From NCBI GenBank assembly GCA_900468625.1, contig UBUL01000052.1:1-38466 (forward strand): 38,466 nt of DNA, given 5' to 3'. Positions 7,264 through 14,485 of the stretch are shown here, in pieces. The notes beneath the pieces are model-generated. The model was not told the DNA's origin. It searched no databases and was given only the letters and a program-made list of their open reading frames with translations. The position numbers and the translations under genes were made by a program. Position 1 is the first letter of the stretch, and every line of letters starts with the position of its first letter. Source of the DNA: Hyphomicrobiales bacterium. Its GTDB lineage: Bacteria > Pseudomonadota > Alphaproteobacteria > Rhizobiales > Rhizobiaceae.

Positions 7264-7421
7264 ACCGCGCCTTGATCGTACTCGCAGCCATGGCTCCCGC
7301 CACAGCCTGCATTATTTTTGCCGGCTATCTCGCAGTCAATCATACAGATGGTTGGGGATGGTTTCTCTTTGTCGGACTCTTCACGGTCGGATCCGTAAAG
7401 ATCAGAAGAGAGGATGACTGA
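7260..7421 (+). CDS. small membrane protein, hypothetical
   Basis: A 53-residue protein starting with GTG in a GTGA overlap with the ninB stop. Two hydrophobic segments (residues about 4-23 and 29-46) suggest a small inner-membrane protein with a charged tail KIRREDD. An ATG 30 bases upstream in the same frame lies inside ninB and is a less likely start. Function unknown. Confidence 0.55.
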   Translation: MNRALIVLAAMAPATACIIFAGYLAVNHTDGWGWFLFVGLFTVGSVKIRREDD

Positions 7422-7478
7422 GATGTTCAACCATTCTTCGAAGCGTCTTTCCTGGCTCTCTTGGATATGGAGGCGCGC

Positions 7479-8273
7479 GTGAAACAGATCTACGCCTGGA
7501 TTCGCGACCCCAAGAACAATTTGTTCAAAGGTATGTCGAAGCGGAGCGCCCTCTTCCGGCTCTTCTGCGAAAACCCTGAGACTTGCGATCTCTATGTGAA
7601 AGAGAATTCGTGCCTTCACTGCACCGCGCTCTCACCATGCAAGTTTGGCCGGAAGATTGAAACCGAAGGCCCTACGCGCGCCGCCAGATCATTTTACTCG
7701 ACAACCGATAAATGGCGGAAGGACAACGCCGATTATCTGTCGAAGCTTAAGCCCTTGACGGCGTACAACCGTGTGTTCCGCACGCACGGCCATTTCTATC
7801 TTCCATATGCCTTCATGACCGGCACGTTTGGAGATGGCTACCCGCTCGAAAGCAAATGGGTTGCCGAGGCAGACATGACGCCGGAGCTTCTGGCAAAAAT
7901 CTGCTACGCCCATCCTCGCGCGGCGTTCGGTGGCGAGATCACCAATTATCAGAAGAAGGAACTGCCGAAGTTTATCGCGGATTTGCATATGCATTATCCC
8001 GAGATCTTCGCGCTTCTGCCGGCAGATCGGAAGGCCAGTCTGGCGAGCATAAGCTACGTGGGCCGGAAAGCCGACATTACCACGTGCATCCCCGGCGAAT
8101 ACGTCTTCGGCAACTACCGCTGGAAGTGGGATGGGACCGACCTCATCGGAGGCTCGATGCTATTTCAGCCTGTCAAAGGCGACATCGAGATCAGGATTAA
8201 ACCGCAACCGGGCGAAGCCGTGACGATCACTGACAATCGTCAAGTCGGCGCTGAAACCCGGTTTTTGGATTGA
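7479..8273 (+). CDS. hypothetical phage-region protein with N-terminal cysteine cluster
   Basis: A 264-residue protein from GTG 7479. That start overlaps the stop of a 19-codon ORF (7423-7482), which would give coupled GTGA initiation; an ATG at 7461 is an alternative. The N-terminal part has cysteines spaced CENPETC ... SCLHCTALSPC, a possible metal site. The middle is rich in aromatic residues and glycine (HGHFYLPYAFMTGTFGDGYP), and the C-terminus looks beta-rich (EYVFGNYRWKWDG, DIEIRIKPQPGEAVTIT). I do not recognise the family. Its place in the string suggests an accessory role in phage DNA metabolism (inference). Confidence 0.65.
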   Translation: MKQIYAWIRDPKNNLFKGMSKRSALFRLFCENPETCDLYVKENSCLHCTALSPCKFGRKIETEGPTRAARSFYSTTDKWRKDNADYLSKLKPLTAYNRVFRTHGHFYLPYAFMTGTFGDGYPLESKWVAEADMTPELLAKICYAHPRAAFGGEITNYQKKELPKFIADLHMHYPEIFALLPADRKASLASISYVGRKADITTCIPGEYVFGNYRWKWDGTDLIGGSMLFQPVKGDIEIRIKPQPGEAVTITDNRQVGAETRFLD

Positions 8274-8282
8274 GGGCGCGCT

Positions 8283-9182
8283 ATGACCGCATTCCGTATC
8301 GCAAACACAAATTTCGCACCGACGCCGAAGGCAAAGCCGTCAAAGTCCAAGGGCTATCTATCCTTCCTCCATAACCTTCCCTGCTGCGTTTCTGGGGAAT
8401 ACGGCGTCGAGGCCGCGCACCTGTCATCGCCTGCTCTACAGTTCGGTCACTATGGCCGCGGCAAAGGCTCGAAAGCACCCGACCGATGGGCACTGCCGCT
8501 CTCTCCGACCCAGCATCGTATCCAGCATTCCATGAATGAAATGGAATTCTGGAAGCGCGCCGGGATCAATCCTCACGTTCTTGCCCTGACAATATTCGGT
8601 CTTTTCTCCGACATGGGCGACGACGCTGCACCCTATGCCACGGCAATCATCAATCAGGGCCTGGCAGCCGCCGGCCGTCTTCGCGATCCATGTCGGTGCG
8701 TCGGAGTCCACCCAATGACCACCACACCGCACGATAAGGCTCTGATTGCCGCTCGAAACGCATTTCGCGAACTGACCGGACTTGACATCTGCCTTCCGAG
8801 TGAAGGTGATCTCGATGATGTTGAGCGAGCCCTTTACGAAGGCTTTGAGGCGGCACTCCTCGCGTACGTTGATACAATAAGTCTCCATGCCCCTATCCCA
8901 GAAGCCGGTAACGGAGATGGGTGGAACCATGACATGGATGCGGCCCCGAAGGATAAGACGCCGGTCATCATCGCAGTGCTCCATAAAGACAAGAATAGCT
9001 ACATCGTCGGTGAAGCCTACTTTGATCCTGAGAACTACGGCGACGGTGATTGGTGGTGGGCTGGCACCAGCTACGGAGACTACCACAGCGGGCCGATCAG
9101 CGAGATAAACTATCACGGACCCTCAGCTTGGCGACATCTTCCTTCCCCTCCCTCCATCCTAAAGGAAGGAGACGAGAGATGA
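8283..9182 (+). CDS. Ref/DUF968-like HNH nuclease fused to a DUF551-like phage domain
   Basis: A 299-residue ORF that looks like two genes in one frame. Residues 1-140 resemble phage Ref/DUF968-type HNH recombination nucleases: LHNLPCCVSG, then EAAHLSSP and the His-rich LSPTQHRIQHSMNEMEFW. A second module begins at M145 (position 8715), which is preceded by GGAG and starts MTTTPHDKALIAARNAF. It ends in a Trp-rich DUF551-like part (WNHDMDAAPKDKTPVIIAVL, then WWWAGTSYGDYHSGPI and WRHLPSPP). The two modules normally occur as separate proteins, so this is either a real fusion or loss of a stop codon. Start 8283 has GAGGG 7 bases upstream. It ends by ATGA overlap. Confidence 0.7.
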   Translation: MTAFRIANTNFAPTPKAKPSKSKGYLSFLHNLPCCVSGEYGVEAAHLSSPALQFGHYGRGKGSKAPDRWALPLSPTQHRIQHSMNEMEFWKRAGINPHVLALTIFGLFSDMGDDAAPYATAIINQGLAAAGRLRDPCRCVGVHPMTTTPHDKALIAARNAFRELTGLDICLPSEGDLDDVERALYEGFEAALLAYVDTISLHAPIPEAGNGDGWNHDMDAAPKDKTPVIIAVLHKDKNSYIVGEAYFDPENYGDGDWWWAGTSYGDYHSGPISEINYHGPSAWRHLPSPPSILKEGDER

Positions 9183-9496
9183 AACTCACGATCGATAAGG
9201 AATGGTTCAAGAAGCGTGCTGAGCAAGAAGGTGATCTTGAGATTGGCGCTGGGATACGCGGCTCTCTGACGCCTCCCCCCTATGACAATTGCACCTGCGA
9301 TTGCCACCGGGGCAGCGGAAAAATCCACCTCGTAGCGTGCTGCCATCCGCCTAAGGACGACAACGGCCACATCTGGCACGAGCGCGTTTTCTCTTCGATG
9401 CAGATCAAATGCTGCATGATGTGCGGCTTCATCAAGAACGAGGATCAATCGAACAAGCCGTGCCCCGGCTTCGTTGCAGTCGAGGTGCGGAAGTGA
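9179..9496 (+). CDS. hypothetical Cys-rich protein
   Basis: A 105-residue protein starting at the ATGA overlap with the previous gene. It has CTCDCHRG, ACCHPPKD and CCMMCGF motifs plus several histidines, which suggests zinc binding. The segment QIKCCMMCGFIKNEDQSNKPCPG resembles treble-clef or ribbon-like knuckles seen in small rhizobial phage proteins. Function unknown. Confidence 0.65.
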   Translation: MKLTIDKEWFKKRAEQEGDLEIGAGIRGSLTPPPYDNCTCDCHRGSGKIHLVACCHPPKDDNGHIWHERVFSSMQIKCCMMCGFIKNEDQSNKPCPGFVAVEVRK

Positions 9497-9780
9497 CAGA
9501 CAAATCACGCGAAGACCTCGAATGGGAAGACATCGGCTATTTCGATGATGATGATCTCGATTGCGATTGCTCCCAGCCCGACGTCGATATTCTGACGGGC
9601 GAAGCTTGGTGTCATCGATGCCACCGAAAGTGGTGGCTCTCCTCGGAAGAGATATCTCAGGAAATCGAATTCCAGCGCGAGTACATGGAATGCGTCGAAG
9701 CTGAGCAGTTCGCCCTCTCCGATTTCGCCCCAACTCCTTTGCAAGAACAAAAGGCCAACCCAAGAAAGGAAGAGCCATGA
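9493..9780 (+). CDS. hypothetical acidic protein with zinc-ribbon-like centre
   Basis: A 95-residue protein starting with GTG in a GTGA overlap. The N-terminus is strongly acidic (DDDDLDCDC), followed by EAWCHRCHRKWW, a CxxC pair that with DCDC could bind zinc. The C-terminal half is helical. Function unknown. Confidence 0.6.
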   Translation: MTDKSREDLEWEDIGYFDDDDLDCDCSQPDVDILTGEAWCHRCHRKWWLSSEEISQEIEFQREYMECVEAEQFALSDFAPTPLQEQKANPRKEEP

Positions 9781-9953
9781 ATACCAATATTGGACTTCCG
9801 TGGATTGTGCTTTTCATGTCGATCGCAGCCTTCCTCATTTCGAAGCTGTATTTCAAGGCATCGCGTGAACGAGAAAAGCTACGCATCCGCGCCGATCTCC
9901 TGAAGGCTGGCATAGATCCAGACCGATTGGATAAGGAGGGTGAGGACGAATGA
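9777..9953 (+). CDS. small single-span membrane protein
   Basis: A 58-residue protein too short for many gene finders. It overlaps its neighbours by ATGA on both sides (start 9777, stop 9951-9953). Residues 7-25 (LPWIVLFMSIAAFLISKLY) form one membrane span, followed by a charged cytoplasmic helix. Function unknown. Confidence 0.55.
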   Translation: MNTNIGLPWIVLFMSIAAFLISKLYFKASREREKLRIRADLLKAGIDPDRLDKEGEDE

Positions 9954-10288
9954 CGGCTCCGCATCTTCTTCAGCCATCCGAAGCCGCAGAACGCCTTGGC
10001 GTATCTGTGAAACAACTAAAGGAGTTGACCGACGAGGGGCATTTGCGTTGGATTAACGTTGGCCTTGGGGCAAAGCGCCCTACCCGCCGTTATACCGAAG
10101 CTGATCTAGAAGCCTTTGTTGAGGAGCGTTCACAAAAATGTCGGTCTATAAGAAAACCGGACGCGAAACCTACTCGTACGACTTCATCATATGCGGTCGT
10201 CGATTTTCGGGCGACACTGGAGCAACTTCGAAGCGAGAAGCGAAACGGTTCGAAGACGAACGGCGCGCGAAGGCCCTCATCGAAATAG
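9950..10288 (+). CDS. xis: excisionase-like helix-turn-helix protein
   Basis: A 112-residue protein. Residues 6-62 form a MerR-like winged helix of the excisionase/HTH_17 type (QPSEAAERLGVSVKQLKELT, then TRRYTEADLEAFV). Such proteins bind att arms and steer the integrase toward excision. The reading frame overlaps the integrase start by 151 bases; the basic tail encoded there (about residues 63-112) shows no domain. The position directly before the integrase supports the xis assignment. Confidence 0.75.
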   Translation: MTAPHLLQPSEAAERLGVSVKQLKELTDEGHLRWINVGLGAKRPTRRYTEADLEAFVEERSQKCRSIRKPDAKPTRTTSSYAVVDFRATLEQLRSEKRNGSKTNGARRPSSK

Positions 10289-11295
10289 CCGAAGAAGAAA
10301 AATTCTTTGCCCCGACTATGGTGTTTGAGGTTGCGTCATCGCGCTATTGGCTTGAAGTCGGGCAGCATCATAAGAATTCCGATACCACCGCCGTCAATCT
10401 AGAATGGCTTAAAGACGCGATCGGCCGCAAGACAGAGTTTGAGGCGATCACCGACTCCATCGTTGCAAAACTTGTCGCGAAGAGGCGCGGGGAACGTGTA
10501 CGCCGGATCGGCAGGAAGGGTAAAGTGCTTCTTGGCAATCTTATCGAGCCGGCGACGGTAAATCGAACCTGCACGCAGCCGCTACGTGAAATCTATCTTC
10601 GAGCGAAAAACGTATGGAAAATCAAAGTCGCTGAAGTCGATTTCGGGCGTCATATGCTGGAAGAGAAGCAAGAGCGCGTTCGCGAAGCCTCTATCGCCGA
10701 AGAAGACAAAATCATGGGCGAGTTAGCACGGGGCTATGACGTCGCCGTGCGGTTTGCGTTTCTAACTGGTTGCCGTCGCATGGAAATAATCGGCCTGGAA
10801 TGGCCAATGGTCGATTTTTTCACACGCAATTTCAAGGTGCTAGGCAAAGGCAATAAAGAACGCATCATCCCTATGTCAGATGAAATTTACAATTTGTTAT
10901 GGGCTGAAAAGAACAATCATCCAGTGAAGGTATTTACCTACACTGCACAAAAAACGCGCAAAAATGATAAATTGATCAAGGGAGAGCGGTACCCGCTAAC
11001 AGAGGCGGGCTTAAAAAGCGCGATGAGGAGAGCTGTGCCGCGGGCTGGTGTGTCCAACTTTCGATTTCACGATACCCGCCATACGGCGGCAACTCGCGTT
11101 CTTCGAAAGTCGAATTTGAGGGTTGCACAATTGCTGCTTGGACACTCCGACGTAGCGACAACGACCAAATATGCACATGCCCTAAATGAGGATATTAGAG
11201 CGGCTTTGAATGCAACATCACGTCCCACCGCAAGTCCCACCACTGAGAATGCAGATCAAGCTAAGATATTGAAAACTGGAGAGAATAGTGACTGA
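10138..11295 (+). CDS. int: tyrosine-type site-specific integrase
   Basis: A 385-residue phage-type integrase. Catalytic residues are visible: Arg in TGCRRMEI, HxxR in FHDTRHTAATR, His in LLGHSDV and the nucleophile Tyr in TTTKYAHAL. The N-terminal part has an arm-binding style segment (YSYDFIICGRRFSG) and a core-binding region. The start at 10138 is preceded by GAGGAG about 11 bases upstream. It ends 10 bp before the tRNA-Pro 5' half, the expected arrangement for an integrase next to its attachment site. It is the last gene of the element. Confidence 0.93.
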   Translation: MSVYKKTGRETYSYDFIICGRRFSGDTGATSKREAKRFEDERRAKALIEIAEEEKFFAPTMVFEVASSRYWLEVGQHHKNSDTTAVNLEWLKDAIGRKTEFEAITDSIVAKLVAKRRGERVRRIGRKGKVLLGNLIEPATVNRTCTQPLREIYLRAKNVWKIKVAEVDFGRHMLEEKQERVREASIAEEDKIMGELARGYDVAVRFAFLTGCRRMEIIGLEWPMVDFFTRNFKVLGKGNKERIIPMSDEIYNLLWAEKNNHPVKVFTYTAQKTRKNDKLIKGERYPLTEAGLKSAMRRAVPRAGVSNFRFHDTRHTAATRVLRKSNLRVAQLLLGHSDVATTTKYAHALNEDIRAALNATSRPTASPTTENADQAKILKTGENSD

Positions 11296-11299
11296 GGTT

Positions 11300-11344
11300 C
11301 TGTTTCCCCCAGTCAAGTGCGCTACCGGGCTGCGCTACGCCCCG
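11300..11344. other. right attachment site (attR) of the integrated element
   Basis: The junction between element and chromosome is set where tRNA-Pro identity stops, at about 11305/11306. On the minus strand the tRNA sequence is normal through position 38 and then changes to AAACAGAACC, which is not tRNA. The core of the site therefore lies in or before the anticodon loop. The matching attL is outside the window. Confidence 0.65.
11306..11344 (-). tRNA. tRNA-Pro(GGG), 5' half only
   Basis: Thirty-nine bases read as the 5' half of a proline tRNA. The acceptor strand is CGGGGCG. The D arm is GCGC / GCGC around an AGCCCGGTA loop, and the anticodon stem strand is followed by loop CTGGGGG, giving anticodon GGG. 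The 3' half (anticodon stem partner, T arm, acceptor) is absent here and replaced by element DNA. The chromosomal upstream DNA (11345-11400) probably still carries the promoter, with a TTGCTT box at 11393-11398. An intact copy is expected at the left end, built from an element-borne 5' half. Confidence 0.8.
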
Positions 11345-11430
11345 ACCTGCCGAAACGGCTTGTTTCGTTTAGAGTTTAGCGTTTCCCGACGCAAGCAAAA
11401 AGTGGCGGCCTGCTCAGAAAAAGTTCCGCC

Positions 11431-11832
11431 TCAGCGGCATGCTCGTCTTGGTCCGTGACTTGGCTGATAGGTATTATCCGAAGCGCGGTAGGAGCGGTAG
11501 CGGCTCGCGCAGTCGCGCGCGTGGTTATCGTAATAGCTCTCAGAGCCATGTCTGTTGAACAGAGTGCCGGTTACAAAGGATTTGAAGAGCACGCCGCTGT
11601 CGGAATCGTCGTCATAGTAGCTGTCGGAGCCGTGCCGCTGATGCCCCCTGCCCCAGTGGTTGTGGTGATGCCAATGGTCATGGCCATGATCATGATCATG
11701 GACCTGAATGATATCGGACTTTTCGGGCAAGGACAGAACCGGCATCGTGATGGCGCCCGCCGGTATGGCGGCACCTGCCGCCAGCAACAGACCGAAGCCA
11801 GCGGCCGTTATCGACCTCACAATCGTAAACAT
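11431..11832 (-). CDS. BA14K-family secreted protein with His-rich segment
   Basis: A 133-residue protein. Residues 1-28 are a Sec signal peptide (MFTIVRSITAAGFGLLLAAG). The middle is strongly His/Asp rich (HDHDHGHDHWHHHNHWG), likely metal-binding. The C-terminus CASRYRSYRASDNTYQPSHG matches the BA14K domain common in Brucella and rhizobia, whose role at the envelope is not settled. ATG at 11832 was chosen because AAGGAG lies just upstream and the signal peptide follows; the frame is open for 57 codons further upstream without such a start. It diverges from the lipoprotein gene at 12008. Confidence 0.8.
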   Translation of the reverse strand: MFTIVRSITAAGFGLLLAAGAAIPAGAITMPVLSLPEKSDIIQVHDHDHGHDHWHHHNHWGRGHQRHGSDSYYDDDSDSGVLFKSFVTGTLFNRHGSESYYDNHARDCASRYRSYRASDNTYQPSHGPRRACR

Positions 11833-12007
11833 GTGCGACTCCTTCAAAATCCGGTGGCGGCGCCAAGCAAATCCGCGTGAGAACCTTGCTGCAGAGCACG
11901 TCGCCATTACCTGTATATAGTGATTTGAAACCACACTCATAGATGCTCTTCCGCCTTTATTGTGCGACGGATTTCGCTGGACGGAACGGGCTCGGAAAGT
12001 CAAAGCA

Positions 12008-12265
12008 ATGAAGTTCTATATAATAGCTTTCACGCTCTGCGCACTGCTGCTTGCCGCGTGCAGCGCCGCCCCGTTGCAGCCCGTCCCCGGCAGCATCACC
12101 TATGGCGGCCAGCCGCATATGAAGCTGGCAAAATCGCCTCCCGGTTCGCAATTCCAGCATCACTTCACCAACCAATGGGGCCAGGATGTTGTGGAAACCT
12201 ACATCGTCCAGCCGGACCGGAGCCTGAAACTCGTCAATCGCCAGGAAATGAGCCCGCCAAACTAG
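12008..12265 (+). CDS. small lipoprotein
   Basis: An 85-residue protein with a lipoprotein signal peptide and lipobox LAAC (MKFYIIAFTLCALLLAACSA, Cys18). The mature part, about 67 residues, has ITYGGQPHMKLAKSPPGS and a DVVETYIVQPDRSLKLV segment suggesting a small beta domain. It is typical of conserved rhizobial envelope proteins of unknown function. The start is supported by the signal peptide; the Shine-Dalgarno is weak. Confidence 0.7.
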   Translation: MKFYIIAFTLCALLLAACSAAPLQPVPGSITYGGQPHMKLAKSPPGSQFQHHFTNQWGQDVVETYIVQPDRSLKLVNRQEMSPPN

Positions 12266-12417
12266 AGCAATCCCAGGAAACGCGCACGACGGTTTTCCGT
12301 CTGGAATTGCGTGGAAAAAAGGGACGGAGCCTTTCCGCGATTCGAAGAACAGCGGAAAGCCTCCAAAGCGCGCCGCAATCTTTCATGCTTGGCGGTTCGT
12401 GGCTCTGAAAACGAAAA

Positions 12418-12441
12418 CTCCGTCGGTGTGAGCCGACGGAG
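12418..12441 (-). terminator. intrinsic terminator of the lipoprotein gene at 12471-12800
   Basis: A perfect 9-bp stem (CTCCGTCGG / CCGACGGAG) with a 6-base loop. On the minus strand it is followed by TTTTCGTTTTC. It sits 30 bp past the stop codon at 12471. Confidence 0.75.
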
Positions 12442-12470
12442 CATGATGCGGCGGCGGACAAAGGCCGTGC

Positions 12471-12800
12471 TTACCAGCAGCGATAGCAGCGACGATAATA
12501 GGGACGGCCGTAATAGCCCCGATGGTGATGATTGTCGCTAACAGCGGCACCGACCAGGACGCCGCCAATGATGCCGGCTGCAGCCATGGCGGCTGCCTGG
12601 TTTTCAGCCTGTTGCGCCTGAGCGCGATTGGATTGGTAAGTCGCACCAACGCAGCGGCTGTAGCGCTGTGTCCCCGGGCGAAATCCTTGCGACTGACAGG
12701 TCATTTCGGCATTCATCGCAGATTCCTGCGGCGTCTGACAGCTCGATAGAATGGTTGATATGGCGACGAGGCTCGCCGCCATGGTGGCACGTATGCGCAT
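12471..12800 (-). CDS. glycine-zipper-type lipoprotein, hypothetical
   Basis: A 109-residue protein with lipobox LSSC (Cys21) after a short signal peptide. A helix rich in Gln/Ala (AQAQQAENQAAAMAAAG) leads into GIIGGVLVGAAVSD, which resembles a short glycine-zipper membrane segment, and then a His/Tyr/Arg-rich tail (HHHRGYYGRPYYRR). GGAGGG lies just upstream of the ATG. Likely an outer-membrane-associated lipoprotein; function unknown. Confidence 0.72.
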   Translation of the reverse strand: MRIRATMAASLVAISTILSSCQTPQESAMNAEMTCQSQGFRPGTQRYSRCVGATYQSNRAQAQQAENQAAAMAAAGIIGGVLVGAAVSDNHHHRGYYGRPYYRRCYRCW

Positions 12801-12968
12801 ATTCCCTCCGGCAATTCAGGATACAACCCGAGGGATGTGAAATACAGCCGATGGTAAGCTTTAGCAAGCCAACTCATCGAGCAATGCGCGAAACCTGGCG
12901 GAAAGCGCTGAAAATCACACGCGAAGACGGAATCTTGCTTAACATCTGGATAGAAAAATCCAGCAAAA

Positions 12969-13001
12969 CGAAAAGGCCTCGCATGATGCAGGGCCTTTTC
13001 G
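12969..13001 (-). terminator. intrinsic terminator of the porin gene
   Basis: A 10-bp perfect stem (CGAAAAGGCC / GGCCTTTTCG) closes a 13-base loop. On the minus strand the 3' arm runs into TTTTCGTTTTG, 50 bp past the porin stop at 13052. Confidence 0.75.
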
Positions 13002-13051
13002 CCGACCTTATGTTCCTGTCGTCATCACCGAGCTGCGAAATTCAGCCCCGA

Positions 13052-14158
13052 TCAGAAGTTCCGCTCGAAACGCAGGATGCCCGCCACCGTGTCGTCCTTG
13101 ATGAAGTCATAGTGCATATAAGTAACTTCCGGCTCGATCAGAAAGTCCTTGACCGGATGGATCTTCAGGTTGGTGGTCGCTTCGAAAATCTTCGATTCGG
13201 TATAGGCAAGCTGCAGGTTCCACTTCAGCTTGTCGTTGATCGGAACACCGACGCCACCCCAAAGCGCCCAGTCACCCCAGCCGCACTTGGCCGCATTGAC
13301 AGTGCCGTTCGATGCCGTGCAAGCCGAGATATCCTGATTGGTGCCGGCATATTTGTTGAGTTTGTCGCCATCGGTATTCCAGCCGCCCATCAGGAAGGCT
13401 TCCACGCCACCGAACTTGGCGTCGATACGGGCCTTGATGGCGCCTTCCTCGACGATCGAGTCGTAGCCGCCGACGATCTTGAAGCCCCAGTCGCCCGTCT
13501 TGTAGCCGAGGCCTGCCACGACGTCGGGAGCATAGTGATTGGATTTGTCGTCGGTCCACCAGCCGGCACCGTAAGATGCCGAGCCGTCGGAGGTCGAGTT
13601 GCTATCCTCAAGCGAGATGACGGCCGTGAAGCCATTGCCGGCGTCGTAGTTGTAGGTCAGCTGGTTGAGCTCATAGGGGCCGTCATAGATCGCATCATCG
13701 TTGACGACGTCACCGGCATAACCAGCGTAAAGATTGAACTGTGAATCGAGCTTGCCAACCGTGAAGCCGGCAAGGCTGATATTCGCAAACAGCAGCTTGG
13801 ACGACGTCGCGCCTCCGTCGTTCCATTCCCAACGGTAGATGGTGTTGGTCTTCAGCGGCCCGTATTCTGTGTCCGTGGCCGTATCGACATCGAGCTCCAC
13901 CCGCTCGTGCCAGAGCGTGCCGACCTTACTGCGGGGATTATAGGCGTCATACCACTCGCCTTCGGTACGGACTTTTCCACCGATCTTCAGGCAGGTTTCT
14001 GTGCCGGGAATATAGAAATAGCCTGTGCCGTACCCATCGCAGATACGGACATATTCAAGCGGTTCCGGCTCGGCAGCAACAATAGCGTCGGCGGCATGGG
14101 CAGCACCAGCTGCGGCAATAGCAGCAGCTGAGCCAAGAAGAAGGCTCTTGATGTTCAT
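13052..14158 (-). CDS. outer membrane porin (RopA/Omp2 family)
   Basis: A 368-residue general porin for diffusion of small solutes across the outer membrane. Residues 1-22 are a Sec signal peptide (MNIKSLLLGSAAAIAAAGAA). The mature protein opens with a conserved EPEPLEYVRICDGYGTGYFY segment typical of alphaproteobacterial porin_2 proteins. It has paired cysteines early (C39, C56) and late (C281, C292), repeated amphipathic strands, and ends with a terminal phenylalanine (FERNF), the usual BAM signal. It has its own terminator, and its leader region (14159-14300) is long. Confidence 0.92.
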   Translation of the reverse strand: MNIKSLLLGSAAAIAAAGAAHAADAIVAAEPEPLEYVRICDGYGTGYFYIPGTETCLKIGGKVRTEGEWYDAYNPRSKVGTLWHERVELDVDTATDTEYGPLKTNTIYRWEWNDGGATSSKLLFANISLAGFTVGKLDSQFNLYAGYAGDVVNDDAIYDGPYELNQLTYNYDAGNGFTAVISLEDSNSTSDGSASYGAGWWTDDKSNHYAPDVVAGLGYKTGDWGFKIVGGYDSIVEEGAIKARIDAKFGGVEAFLMGGWNTDGDKLNKYAGTNQDISACTASNGTVNAAKCGWGDWALWGGVGVPINDKLKWNLQLAYTESKIFEATTNLKIHPVKDFLIEPEVTYMHYDFIKDDTVAGILRFERNF

Positions 14159-14306
14159 GGTATCTCCATTCGACTATCATCCGTCAGAGATGGAGTCTCC
14201 CGGCAGGCAGCGGCGTGCCCCTCCATAGCCTGACTGTTCCCGTTCAAACGGGACGAAGCAAAGAAGCTTCGCCAGCAAGCTGAACCTGCGATCCCACCGC
14301 GGCAAG

Positions 14307-14336
14307 TTAATAAGGCTGCCGAACTAATTTTCACAA
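14307..14336 (-). promoter_or_regulatory. candidate porin promoter
   Basis: On the minus strand TTGTGA (14331-14336) and TATTAA (14307-14312) are separated by 18 bases, each matching four of six consensus positions. This would give a leader of about 140 bases before the porin start. Confidence 0.35.
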
Positions 14337-14354
14337 CGCAGAAGGGCAGCAGGT

Positions 14355-14370
14355 GTGATAAAAATATCAC
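14355..14370. promoter_or_regulatory. 16-bp palindrome upstream of the porin promoter
   Basis: GTGATA and TATCAC flank four A residues, a perfect inverted repeat 19 bp upstream of the candidate -35 box. It could be a regulator site for the porin or a weak end of the MerR transcript. Neither can be decided here. Confidence 0.3.
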
Positions 14371-14485
14371 TCGTAAGCATAACCAGCCAGCACACGCATA
14401 AACCACGGCAAATCGCAGCATAGTTGCATGTGACCGAAATTATATTGCGCCTTCATGCGGCCGCTATCGCAAACGGAGTGGCGTC

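Larger units (their letters stand above)
14159..14485. other. porin leader and upstream region, no gene
   Basis: This 327-bp gap separates MerR and the porin, both on the minus strand. Two adjacent hairpins (14238-14253 and 14255-14270) lie in the expected porin leader. A palindrome GTGATA-AAAA-TATCAC is at 14355-14370. I see no convincing ORF. Confidence 0.6.
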
